Of a DNA stretch of 64,000 bases, positions 36,251-47,658 are shown one piece after another (the first letter of the stretch is position 1; every line of letters begins with the position of its first letter). The notes below the pieces were generated by a model, which had not been told where the DNA came from, did no database searches, and saw nothing but the letters and a program-made list of their open reading frames with translations. Source of the DNA: Hevea brasiliensis (taxonomy: Eukaryota > Streptophyta > Magnoliopsida > Malpighiales > Euphorbiaceae); assembly GCF_030052815.1 (NCBI RefSeq), contig NC_079495.1:53484773-53548772 (forward strand). The letters are read 5' to 3'. The position numbers and the translations under genes were made by a program.

Positions 36251-37759
36251 GCCTCTCAAAATTGGCTTGGCACTTGTCGTTCCAGCCAAATTTCACATTC
36301 TTGTGCAACAATTTGGTCATTGGAGCAGCTATAAAAGAGAACCCCTTCACAAATCTTTTGTAATACCCAGCTAGCCCCAAGAAACTTCTGACCTCAGTTG
36401 TATTTCTTGGAGGCTTCCAATCCATCACTGCTTCTATCTTTTTGGGATCCACTCTAATCCCTTCAGCTGATACTATGTGTCCAAGGAAAGAGATTTCACT
36501 CATCCAAAAGTCACACTTGGACAGCTTAGCATACAACTTCTTTTCTCATAGGGTTTGCAGAACAATCCTCAAATGTTCATCATGTTCTTCCTTGGTCTTG
36601 GAATACATCAGAATATCATCAATAAAGACCACTACAAATCGATCTAAATATGGATGGAAGATACGATTCATAAGGTCCATAAATGCTGCTGGTGCATTTG
36701 TTATCCCAAACGGCATCACTAAAAATTCATAATGCCCATACCGGGTTCTGAATGCAGTTTTTGAAACATTTGCATCCTTGACCCTCAACTGATGATACCC
36801 TGATCTGAGATCAATTTTTGAAAATACACCGACTCCCTTCAACAGATCAAACAGATCGTCAATTCTGGGTAATGGATATTTATTCTTCACAGTTACCTTG
36901 TTTAACTGCAGGTAATCAATACACAATCTCAAAGTTTCATCCTTCTTCTTCACAAACAGCACTGGAGCTCCCCATCGTGACACACTGGGGCGTATGAACC
37001 CCTTATCAAGTAACTCCTGCAACTGAGTTTTCAACTTTTTCAATTCAGTGGGTGTCATCCTATAAGGAGCAATAGAAATTGGTGCTGTACCTGGCATTAC
37101 CTCAATAGCAAACTCGACTTCCCTTTCTGGTGGTAAACCAGGCAACTCTTCAGGAAATACATCTGGGAAGTCTCTTACTGTGGGTATATCACCCAGGTTT
37201 GGCTTAGCCTGCCTAATATCAACCACGTGTGCTAGGTAAGCTTCACAGCTTTTTCTCATCAATCTTCTTGCAATTGTGGTTGAGATAACATTGGACAGGA
37301 AATCTGTCCTTTCACCCACAACAGTAATCTCATTACCCTTAGAAGTTTTCAGAGAAATCCTCTTCAATTTGCAATCAACTATTGCCTGATGACATGACAA
37401 CCAGTCCATTCCCAAAATCACGTCAAACTCATAGAAGGGCAATTTAATTAGGTCTGCTGAGAATTCATACCCCTGAATCCTCAACGGGCAACCCTTATAC
37501 ACCTTATTCACTACCACACTGTGGCCTAGTGGATTTGTGACTAGAATGTCTTGATCACTCTCCTCTACTGGAACTCCCCTCTATGGGTAGTTTGATGCAA
37601 ATGTAGGAATGAGTGGATCCTGGATCCACCAATGCATGCATAGAAGTGTTGTAGAGGGAAAACTTACCCCTGATGACATCCGAGGCATCTTGCTCCTCCT
37701 GAGCTCTAATGGCATAGACCCTGGTAAGTACTCTAGTGTCTGGCCTCTCAGCTGACTCG
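36251..37759 (-). pseudogene. Protease and reverse transcriptase, element D
   Basis: Protease [12 protein letters not shown] (near 37620-37655) is followed by [13 protein letters not shown] and an open RT with [57 protein letters not shown] and the catalytic FIDDILMYS (near 36620). The connection segment [17 protein letters not shown] and [18 protein letters not shown] follows up to the Tek-1 insertion at 36250. There are frame changes near 37550 (after the protease) and 36545. Catalytic residues are intact, so this is the better preserved RT of the two minus-strand copies. Confidence 0.9.
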
Positions 37760-38931
37760 GATGCAGGCCTCAGTGATGGACCAGCTGCCTCAGATTTACC
37801 GGGCTTCCTACCCCTTTGTGGTGCAGGAGCAGGTCTATCAGCTTGTGTTGGAGCAACTGTAGTAGTCCTTTTCGGACAATTCTTGATCTGATGTTCTATA
37901 GATCCACACCGTAAGTAAGCACCAGTCACTCGCCAACAATCCCCCTTATGCCACTTCTGACAGTACTGACAAGCAGAAAATGCTAGGCCTAGTCCCCTAA
38001 ACACCGTCCCTGGAGAGCTGCCCACTGATGGTGTGGACTGGCCTCTCCTAGGTGTAAACTGTGGTCTGGGCCCCTGAGACTGACCCTGACCCTATAATGG
38101 TCCTGAACTCTGAGCAGGAGGGTCCTTACTCTTCTTACTGGGAGCAGAAAATGTACTGGACTGACCCGGACCCCTCTTCTACTGTCTTTCCCTTCTATTT
38201 TGTTCATTGATTCGGACTCTTTCCACTTTTGATGCAATATCTACTAGTTTAGCGAAATCTGTGATTTCCAATGCCGTGATCATGACTTAGATATTATCAT
38301 TAAGTCCTTCTTCAAACCTTCTGCACCTCTTTGCCTCTATAGGGACTATCTCCCTCCCATATCGGCTCAGTCTGACAAACTCACGCTCATACTTAACCAC
38401 TGACAATTGCCTCTGTCTCAGACTGATAAATTCCCTTCTTCGCTCTTCTAAATACACTTTGCTAACATATTTCTTCCTGAACTCTATGAGGAAGAATTCC
38501 TAGGTGATCCGTTCCAGTTGCACCTCACTAGTTATTGTGTCCCACCACTGATATGCATCATCCTGATGTAGGGACACAACACCCACCAGGTTCTACTCGG
38601 GGGTGCAGTTTAGCTGTTTTAGCACTCTGATGGTTCTGTCCAACCAGTTTTCTGCTGTCATGGGATCATCCTCCCTTTTCCTAAAGAAACCCACAGCCCT
38701 ATGTTTCCGCAGTTTCTCCAGATGAGATTTTTGTGGTACTGGTGGAGGTTGTGGCTGTGGTTGTGCTGGTCGTATAGCCCCCATCATTTGTCGGTAGAAT
38801 TCAGTCATTTGCTGAAATAGCGCAAACTAAGGTTGGGTAGGTGCCTTAGCTGCTGGTGGAGTAGATTCAGCCCTTGGTAGAGCACGACTCTCCACCTCTT
38901 CATCAACTGCTCTTTGCGAAGCAGGATCCAT
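37760..38931 (-). pseudogene. Gag, element D
   Basis: The start ATG at 38931 lies in the same GAATAGGATATG context as Tek-1. The N-terminus reads MDPASQRAVDEEVESRALPR. A Gln/Pro-rich stretch follows (PAQPQPQPPPVPQKSHLEK), then the capsid domain (KKYVSKVYLEERRREFISLR) and Cys-rich CQYCQKWHKGDCW plus CLRCGS-like YLRCGSIEHQIKNC, in which the first Cys of the knuckle is Tyr. Stops interrupt the frame, including 38593-38595 and 38179-38181; at the latter Tek-1 keeps CAG. Gag and protease lie in one frame, so the family uses a single Gag-Pol ORF. Confidence 0.88.
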
Positions 38932-39028
38932 ATCCTATTCAAAATAAGAAAACAAACAGATCTGCATCACTTACAAATGCAATGCAATGGTATGCACTCT
39001 ATCTAGGCCCAGAAACGCCTAAACCGAT

Positions 39029-39040
39029 GCTCTGATACCA
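39029..39040 (-). other. Primer-binding site of element D (tRNA-Met)
   Basis: On the minus strand TGGTATCAGAGC lies five bases after the LTR end, a perfect tRNA-Met-type site and identical to Tek-1. Confidence 0.95.
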
Positions 39041-39045
39041 CTAAA

Positions 39046-39706
39046 TGTGACACCCCTTACCCGTCTACAGTTTAGCCGAGCAAGTTATGCTACTCAGTAT
39101 GCCGGAGCACCAATTCATATTTTAATTACAATTTATCCCTTTAATTCATTTATTTACAATTTTTGATAAATCCAAATTTTTTCGTAAACTTTATAGAAAA
39201 TCCGGTAGAATGTCGATTGTAAATTGGAAAAATAGTTCTTCTTAACCTGTTTAAAAACACTTCCAATATAATTTCCAAATCCAAACTCCATTATACACAT
39301 TTCAAATCAATCTCAAAATCTTAATCTCAAATCACAGCATTATTTTCAGAATTTTTTTTTCTTTTCACTTCATTACTGGAAGCACATTCATAAATATTTC
39401 TCAACATAATATACAGAAAATTTTAATAATATGAAATTTCATATATTTACATCATCAATAATTTAAAGAGTTTATAGTTACAATCCCAAAACTAATACAA
39501 AATACAAAATACAAAATACTACCCAAAATCCTAACGTCCTCCCATATGCACTGCAGAGATGAGGTGACCCTGGACTTTGGATGCAGCTGTGAAGGCTCAC
39601 CCTTTCTGATGTCTGTTGGGCTCCCCAGCTAGGTCTCCAGTACCTGCGTTTGGGAAAAGCGACGCACTAAGCAATTCTGTTTAGTGGTGACAATATAAAA
39701 TAAAAT
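39046..39706 (-). repeat. Truncated 5' LTR of element D
   Basis: Only the last 661 bp of the LTR are present. The piece aligns with 16331-16995 and breaks inside a TAAAA run, where the remnant of a copia LTR begins. Its promoter part is gone. The double hairpin is partly eroded (CTAAGCA with TGTTTAG). Confidence 0.9.
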
Positions 39707-39839
39707 ATCAATAGATCTTTCTATTACACATAAATATATTATGTAAATGGAAAAGTGAAAATGCCTTTTTATTAATAAAACTTGTACAAGATACATACTA
39801 AATGCTATGCTCTAGGGCATACTACTAACAATCTCCCAC
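39707..39839 (-). repeat. Copia 3' LTR remnant and polypurine tract
   Basis: The minus strand reads GTGGGAGAT (39831-39839, polypurine tract) followed by TGTTAGTAGTATGCCCTAGA, the start of the 3' LTR. Only 124 bp of LTR are left before the junction with element D. Confidence 0.85.
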
Positions 39840-40424
39840 TAGTACTAGAGCCATTCATTATAATATCTTAGACCCATCTTCTCAAGATGTCGGTCTAGCT
39901 GAGTTTGTGACATAGGCTTAGTGAATGGATCAGCTGGATTTTCAGCTGATGCTATTTTCTACATGGCTACATCGCCTCACCCAATTATCTCTATGATAAT
40001 GTGGTAGCGTCTTTCTATGTGTTTGGATTTCTGATGAGACCGGGGTTCCTTAGCCTGTATGACTACTCCATTGTTGTCACAGTGGAGTGGAACTGTTGAC
40101 TCAATGGAAAGAAGTACTGCAAGTTCTGTCACGAACTTTTTTATCCAAACAGCTTCTTTTGCAGCATCTAATGCAGCAATATACTCAGCCTTGATAGTGG
40201 AATCTGCAGTCGTACTCTGTTTGAAACTCTTCCAACTGACTGCACCTCCATTACAAATGAACACATACCCAGAGTTAAACTTTCTATCATCGATATCTGA
40301 TTGGAAATCATAATCAGTATAACCATCCAATTGCAAGTCACTACCTCCTTATATCAAGAATAAATCCTTAGTTCTTCTCAAGTACTTAAGGATATTCTTG
40401 ACAGCTATCCAGTGTTTCGAACCT
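39840..40424 (-). pseudogene. RNase H, Ty1/copia element
   Basis: The minus strand shows LDGYTDYDFQSDIDDRKF (first Asp), a glycine-rich strand, KAEYIAALDAAKEAVWIKK (Glu), LHCDNNGVV (Asp) and the C-terminal ENPADPFTKPMSQTQLD. The order and spacing fit copia RNase H, which removes RNA from RNA-DNA hybrids. Two in-frame stops lie in the tail near 39960-39980, with a break near 40345 (VTLPP side). It ends shortly before the polypurine tract. The upstream half of RT is displaced by the solo LTR at 40430-44464. Confidence 0.88.
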
Positions 40425-40429
40425 GGATT

Positions 40430-43400
40430 TGTAACACCCCTAAGTTCGGTAGTACGTTCTACTATTCCAATGACCAGTGTTGTCCGGACAGCTAGGATGC
40501 CTAGAACTAAACTTCGATATAAGTGAGGAGACATAAAATAATGAAATACAAGAAAAGAAAATACAATAAAAACAAAGGAAAAATAATAGCAAAGAAATGT
40601 AACCAAGTTAAGCGAGCCGAGAACCCTAGCGATGGGTGACCGCACCGGGAAATCGCGGCGTGGACCATTGACTAGCCCTGGACAGCGGCAAACCCTGGAA
40701 AATATTTTTAGGACTTAAATAAATGTCTATTGAAGTATAAATACCATTATAAATATCAAAGAAAAATTAATTAATTAGTACAAAGAAAAGTGAGAAATCG
40801 AAAAATGGACAAATCCCGGTGTTACTAAAAAATCAGGAATGCAATCCGAACAGGGGCATTGTGGTCATTTAACACATAGAGTTGTCTTTTGACCTTAATT
40901 TCCATTAAAAATACATGATATTAAACTTGAAAAATGTCATGAAAAATTAAATTGGTGGTACATTAATTAAATAGCAAAAGTAAGGGGTTAAATGTGGGAA
41001 TTTGGGAATTTAAGATTAAATAAATATTAAACTTCACTTAGTGGTCCACTAACTCCCTTAAGTGGACCATTAACCTTCATTTTGGATAGAAATAATCCAT
41101 CTTCTTCAACCTCCCAAAGTCCAGCCGAAATGCTCTTAAAAGAATCCTCCATGGCCAAAGCTTCCAAGCTCCATGCAAGCTCCATTCTCTCATCTCCAAG
41201 CCATTTTTCCACTTGATTCCTTCACTAAAGTTGTTCTACACCACTTGGGCAGTAGATAGGTAGCAAGAAGATCAAGTTTTGGTGAAGTTTTAAAGAGTTT
41301 CAAAAGTGGAAAGTAGGTATTTTTGATGCTTGTTTCATTAAAGTTTGTGAGGAGGTTTTGGGTACTTGAATTGTGAAAAGAATTTTGGAGTTTGATGTTC
41401 TAAGGGAGATGTTTATTTTTGGCAGCCATGGAAACTCCTTGAGGGCAGTTTATTCTTGCTTGTAAATGGTAGATTAAAGGGTTGATTAAATGTTTATGTG
41501 TGTAGGAATTAATTTGGGTTATGTATACTTAGTATATGTGAATGTGTATTTGAATTTGGAAGCTTGGAAATTAATGGACTGTAATGTATGAATCGGCAGC
41601 CTGGTTTAGTGAACCATAAAGATGTTATTTCATGTTTGGTTTATGGAATATTAATGTTTAATTATGATAGTTGATATGGCAGCTTGGATATATGTATGAT
41701 GGTGTGAGGTTGGACATGTAAATGAGCTAGGTTAGGTGATTGAATTATTGTAATTTGAGCTTGAAAAAATTTGTACTAAATGGTGCATGTTGAGTGTGAT
41801 TATAAGCTGCCAAAATGACCAAAAATTTGTTATGAAATGTATAGTTTGGTAAGTGTTGAAAGTATCCTTTGATGAGTAATGAACAAATGCAATAGGGCAG
41901 TTTATGTTATGGGCCTAGAACCTTAAGTGTGTGGCTACAATTGGTATGAGACCAATTGGAGGTGAAACTAGGCACAAAATGTGCCAACTTTCATGAAGGA
42001 AGCTTACCAAAATTCTGCTTGTAAGGTAACTTGAAAAGTGACCAAATCCGGATTAGTGCATTTAAGGCTTGAAAATTGACCATTTGGGCAGCAGTTAGTA
42101 TTTTGGCCATAACTCACTCAAAACAGGTCCAATTGACCTAAAATTTTGACCATGAACATTTAAGACATATATCTACAAGTCTTATGAAGACACCAAAGCC
42201 CAGAAATGACCATAAGCAAGTCAAACAACTTGCACAAGTTCGGGTCCAAAAACTGGCCGAACCTAAAATGACCTAAAGTGACCAATTTTGGTGCATTCTG
42301 ACCAGCAATAGTAAAATTACCATAACTTGGTCTACTAAACTCAGAATGGTCTGAAATTTTGCCCTGCGTGCAATAAGACATAGATCTACAAGTTTGTAGT
42401 TTTGACCAAAACCTGAAAGTTGAGGGAACTAGGTCATCCGGCTAGGTCAAATTAGTATACCGGGATCCGACAAATTGCAATAAAACGCAATATACATGGA
42501 AATGAATTCGGTAACATGTACCGATACTAAAAGGCTACAAATATGACATATTGGTAACATAAAAACCTAATTCACCTAGACTGCATCGAGGGTTGACATC
42601 TTAAGTTGACCAAGGAAATAATAGAATTCGATAAATTAATTATTGAACCTTATTCCTAGAGACAGTTTAAATGAGTACTGAAACACTTCGAAATTGTATT
42701 TCTCAGTTAGCAAAGACTCAGGGAAGGGGAAGGAAACACTGAGTCAGAGCCAAGAGACAGTTATCAGAGGTTTGTGCACAACTAGTTTTTAACTGATTTT
42801 GTTTTGAATATTTCATATGATTAAATGACATATTTTTCTCATGTATTATGTTTAATAAGCATTGGATTTAATTCAATGATTATTGAAATTGTTATAGTAT
42901 GTATGAATTTAGCTTTGTGAAATGGTATTCCCACAAGTATTAAGCATTGTTATGGATTGAATAAATTATGTTTTGGAAAATTGTGATAGAACATGTTTTG
43001 AATTGTGATGGTAATTTTTATGGAAAAATGCAAATTTATGATTTGAATTGTGATGAGCATAAAAATTATTGGATATTGCAATTGACTTTGAATCGAATTA
43101 TATTATGATTTATGCTCAGTAAAAGGATTGTGATATTGTTTTATATCTCACTATAGATGCTTGACTAGGTTATTACCCGTCTCTCTCATTTGTTGAGAAG
43201 ACAATGGAGTTAGTTATGTTTTGATTACCATGGTACGTGCACAGGCTTAGATTTTCCTCTGATTTGAGGTTAGATCTAAGTTTTTTATCGTTATGGCCCT
43301 TGCAGAAGATTCATTATTATGGTGTGTACTGTGCACGATGTTTTGACCTCCCCGACCATAGGGAGTTAGAATCTGATTCGACCTCCCCGACCATAGGGAG

Positions 43401-44464
43401 TTAGAATCACTTCGAATATGGCCCTTTCGGATTAGTCTTGCATAGTTAGTGAGATAAGGAATGATTTTTGAGATACAGCATGATTTTTGAGATACAACAT
43501 GGTTTTTGAGATAAAGAATGATTTTTGAGATATAGTATGATTTTTGAGATACAACATGATTTTTGAGACACAGAATGTTTTTGAATAGTAAAGAATTATG
43601 ATTTCAGTTGTGATTTATGTATAATTGATTTTTTTGGAACTACCTTAAATGGTTAGTCATGATTTGATAAATTGAATTTCGTGATCAAAGTCATTTCATA
43701 CAAATGATTTACATTATTGGCAATGAATATTTTGAGTTTTGGAATTTGATGAGTATTCAGATTTCCAAATTATTGCTGTAAATTTTGTCAATGTATATTG
43801 TACTATGCTTTAAATTATAGTTGTGCACCACTGAGTTCACCACTCAGCGATAGCTTTGTATGCTGTTGCAAGTAAGAAGAGCATAGAGTAGTGAGTAAGT
43901 TTCTTTGAAGACACATTCAGATCAGCTCCAGGTATATCATAGGTATACCCATGTACATAGGTTTTGATGTATGCATATAATAATATGTATGTAAATTATT
44001 TGCGCAGTTGTATAAAAACTCTTGTAAAATATTTTGGTATGTAATTAAATGTAAATTATTGTAAATGTAAATTTGGGTTTTCATTTATCTGAATAGTTTT
44101 GTAATATTAATTTTGAGTCTTGTAATCAATGAAATGTTTCTTTTATGAGGAGATTGATTTGATTATTGAGATTTGAATTATGGGTTCAAATGAAGTTATT
44201 GAAGTTGTATTTGAGAAAACATATTGGGAGTGTGTTCTTTGCAGGTTTTGAAGAATTGTTTTCTCAAAATACAACTGGCACTTTGCCGAAATTTTGAAAA
44301 AAAAATTTTATAACACCAGATTTTAATCGATGATTTAAATTTCATGAAAATTGTTTTAAAATCCCTTGTAGTATATTTAATGGATTATTGGTAGGCGAAG
44401 TATGGTAATTCATTAGGTGTACTATGGGATCATGTTACATCTTACAGGGGAGTAGGGTGTGACA
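40430..44464 (+). repeat. Solo LTR, Ty3/gypsy family B
   Basis: A 4035-bp unit from TGTAACACCCC to GGTGTGACA, flanked by perfect GGATT duplications (40425-40429 and 44465-44469), inserted into the copia RT region. No interior or PBS is present, so it is a product of LTR-LTR recombination. It matches the LTR at 3925-4177 plus 12250-16218. The double hairpin lies at 43831-43869 and a lineage-specific 19-bp tandem array at 43453-43580. No gene is seen. Confidence 0.95.
43453..43580 (+). repeat. Tandem repeat, about 19-bp unit
   Basis: Six to seven copies of a unit like GATACAACATGATTTTTGA. The sister LTR has one copy only (near 15296-15320), so the array grew after the two LTRs separated. Confidence 0.85.
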
Positions 44465-45640
44465 GGATTGGATTGAAACCTGCTAGTCAAACTAACAGCA
44501 TATGCGATATTCGGCCTAGTACACAACATTGCATACATCAAACTTCCAATAGCCAAAGCATATGGAATCTTAGCCATTTTATCTCTTTCTTCAGGTGTCT
44601 TTGGAGACATCTCTTTAGAAAGGTGGATACCATGTCTTACTGGTAACAATCCTCTCTTGGAATCAAGGATGTTAAACCTCTTTAACACCTTTTCCAAGTA
44701 TAAACTTTGAGATAAACCAATTATTCTTTTCGCTCTATCTCTATAGATGCGAATCCCAAGAATATAGGTTGCCTCCCCTAAGTCTTTCATGGAGAATGTA
44801 TTTGACAATCATACCTTTACAGTTGTCAACATACCTGTGTCATTGCCCATCAACAAAATGTCATCCACATATAAGACAAGGAAAGTGACAGCACTATCAC
44901 TAACCTTCTTATATACACATGGCTCATCCTCATTTTTTATGAAACCAAATGACTTAATGGCTTCATTAAAACGGATGTTCCAACTCCTTGAAGCTTATTT
45001 CAACCCATAAATGGATCGCTTTAGCTTGCATACTTTGGAACTATCTTGAGATTCAAAACCCCTAGGTTGTTCCATGAAAATGTTTTATTCAATGTATCCA
45101 TTGAGAAAAGCTGTTTTGACATCCATCTGCCAAATCTCATAATCATAGTATGCAGCTATTGCTAATAGAATCCTAATTGATTTAAGCATGGCAACAGGCT
45201 AGAAAGTCTCCTCATTGTCGATTCCTTGCCTTTGGCAAAACCCTTTCGCTACTAGCCTTGCTTTATAAGTCTCTACCTTTCCATCAGAACCAATTTTCTT
45301 CTTGAGAACCCATTTGTTCCCTATAGGTACAAATACATGGAATCAATCTCAAATTTTATAGCATCAATCCATTTTGAAGAGTCTATATCTGATATAGCTT
45401 CTTCATAGGTAAGTGGATCATCTTCATGATTTACTTCTTCATGAGTAAGCAACTCTTATTCTTCTTTATGAAGAAAACCATATCTCACTAGTGAGTGAGA
45501 TATCTTAGTTGATCTGCGAGGAATAGCTATAGATGTTTCATCAATAGGTGTAGGTTGACTAGATGGATCTATATCCATCTAATCTGTTGGTTGGTTAGAC
45601 TTCTCCAATTCTAACTCTATTTACCTTTCTTTACCTCCTT
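44465..45640 (-). pseudogene. Reverse transcriptase, Ty1/copia element
   Basis: On the minus strand KWVLKKKIGSDGKVETYKA opens RT, followed by LVAKGFCQRQGID, MDVKTAFLNGYIE, KLKRSIYGLKQASRSWN, the catalytic LYVDDILLMG (near 44860) and MKDLGEATYILGIRIYRD. Several stops are present, for example near 44800 (TGA just before LSNTFSMKDLG) and 45090. Catalytic YVDD is kept. The solo LTR at 44464 interrupts the end of RT; its continuation toward RNase H lies beyond 40429. Confidence 0.88.
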
Positions 45641-46968
45641 CTTGAACAAACTGTTGTTCAAGAAAAGTGGCATCTCTACTTACCACAACCTTTGTGATGT
45701 AGGCAAATAAAAATAATATCTAAAACTCTCTTTCAGATATCCAACAAATCGACCTTTTCTAATCTGGTTTCCAATTTATTAGTGTTCAGCTTTTTGATAT
45801 AAGCTGGATAACCCCAAATCTTAACATGCTTAAGACTTGGTTTTCTTCCATGCCATATCTCATAAGGTGTGGAAGATACTGATTTTGATGGAATCCTATT
45901 CAGAATATGCAAAGCTGATTCTAATGCAAATCCCTAAAAGGAGATTGGCATATCAGTATAGCTTATCATACTACATACCATATACAATAGGGTATGATTT
46001 CTCCTTTCAGATACACCATTCAGCTGTGGTGTTCCTGGAGGAGTCAGCTGGGAAACAATGCCATGCTCTTTCAAGTATTCATCAAATTCAGTACTCAAGT
46101 ATTCACCTCCACGATTTGATTGAAGAGCTTTAATACTTTTTCCTGTTTGATTTTCTACTTCAGATTTAAATTCTTTGAACTTTTCAAAGGATTCATGTAT
46201 GTATTTCATTAAATACAAATACCCAAACCTTGATTTATCATCAGTAGAGGTTATAAAATAATGAAAATCGCCTCTAGCAATTTCTCTAAATGGGTCACAT
46301 ACATCAGTATGTATTAGCTCCAAAATATTTTCAGCTCTTAGCCCTTGTCCAATAAAGGGTGATCTAGTCATTTTGCCCTTAAGGTAAGATTCACAAGTTG
46401 GAGTAGGTTCAGAACCCAATGAGGATAGAATCCCCATTTTCTCTAGTTTTGCAATCCTATCTTCTGCAACTTGACCTAATCTTAAGTGCCAAATATATTT
46501 TGAACCTGAGTTGATTTTCACCATGGCATTGCATTCATTTAGATCACTTGCATTCAGTTTGTGTTTCTCATTATTATCCAAATAATAAAGACCATCATGC
46601 ATAAAACCAGAACCAACATATTTATTTCCAAAATAAATATTGCAAACATCATCTATGAACTGAAATTCATAGCCATTTCTAGTCAAACTAGATATAGAAA
46701 TGATGTTCTTAAAAGCATTAGGTACATATAAGATATTATTCAAACATAAAACATGTCCAGACATGTAAAAAGATTTAGATCCTATGGCTAAAGCTTCAAC
46801 AGTTGAGCCATCGCCAATCTGGAGTCTAACATCTCGAGAACGCAAGCTGCTATTGTTTGCTAGTTCCTGCATATCATAAGAAATGTGAGAACTGGCACTA
46901 GTATCTAAAACCCAAGCTGTAGGTGAACTATGAGCATCATCAACATCTAAATAACAAGATATAGACAT
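45641..46968 (-). pseudogene. Protease and integrase, Ty1/copia element
   Basis: A protease motif WVLDTSASSHIS replaces the usual DTGASSHI, so the D-T/S-G triad is damaged. Next come the pre-integrase zinc module (WHLRLGQVAEDRI, CESYLKGK) and the core with Asp in HTDVCDPF, LQSNRGGEYLS and Glu in NGVSERRNHTLL. The second catalytic Asp is Asn (SNRGGEY for SDRGGEY), so strand transfer would be lost even if translated. The frame is open from 46968 to 45934; further integrase C-terminal sequence with stops runs to about 45640. Confidence 0.88.
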
Positions 46969-47658
46969 ACCTTCTAAAGATGTATCCTTCTTGTCCTTCA
47001 GAGAAGTAAGATACTCTGGGCAGTTCTTTTTCCAATGCCTATCTTTCTGGCATTGGAAACACTTTCCTTTACCTCCATCAGCTTTTGTCTTCCCTTTCTG
47101 TTTAGCTATCTTCTTGGAAGGACTAGGAATTTGAGGTTTTTTTCCTTATTGCCCTTCTTCTTGTTGGACTTTCCAGCGGAAGAAAATTCAATCAAAGTTG
47201 CCTCTTTTCCTTTATTACCCTGCATATTCTTTTGGGCAATAACCAGTATGTTAAGTAAACTAGCCAAGGTGTATTCTTGCTTAATCATATGGAAATTTGT
47301 CACAAAATTCCCAAATGACTCAGGAAGCAACTGAAGGATCAAATCCATCTACAGTTGGAAATCCATGTTAAAGTGAAGATGTTCCAGCTGCTCAATAAGC
47401 CAAATGATCTTGTAGACATGATCCCCAACATTCTGTCCCTCAGACATCCTCATGCGAAATAGCTGCCTAGATATCTCATACTTGGCATTCCTGCTATGTT
47501 CACCATACAACTCTTATAGGTGAAGGAGGATTTAACTTGCATGTTGCATGTTCTGATATTGCTTCTGTAACTCATTACTCATAGAATCAAGCATGTAACA
47601 CTTGGCTCTCATATCATGCTCCTTCCACTTGTCCAAAGTTTCATGCTCCTTTTGAGTG
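46969..47658 (-). pseudogene. Gag (C-terminal two thirds), Ty1/copia element
   Basis: Copia-type Gag with ETLDKWKEHDMRAKCYMLDS near the cut end, SRQLFRMRMSEGQNVGDHV, LLPESFGNFVTNFHMIKQEY, a Lys-rich stretch and a CCHC knuckle CFQCQKDRHWKKNC (47014-47070). Three stops fall between 47340 and 47560, and there is a frame change near 47105. The N-terminus is removed by the Ogre-type element at 47659, and I could not find it on the far side within this window. Confidence 0.85.

Larger units (their letters stand above)
16331..39706 (-). mobile_element. Element D: Tekay-type Ty3/gypsy retrotransposon split by two insertions
   Basis: Pieces in minus-strand order: truncated 5' LTR (39706-39046), PBS, gag (38931-37760), protease-RT (37759-36251), Tek-1 insertion, RNase H-integrase (25212-24027), an intron holding solo LTR E, integrase C-terminus (20257-19497), polypurine tract, 3' LTR (19485-16331). 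Removing the two insertions joins the reading frames and leaves single target duplications, which proves the nesting. Its LTR is related to but distinct from that of element A/Tek-1. Confidence 0.92.
39707..47658 (-). mobile_element. Ty1/copia retrotransposon, truncated at both ends
   Basis: The order gag - protease - integrase - RT - RNase H on the minus strand is that of Ty1/copia. It is cut at 47658 by the Ogre-type element and at 39706 by the junction with element D, and contains a solo family-B LTR between RT and RNase H. The 5' LTR and PBS are not seen. The lineage is uncertain: the integrase wording resembles Tnt1/Tork-like elements. Confidence 0.9.
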
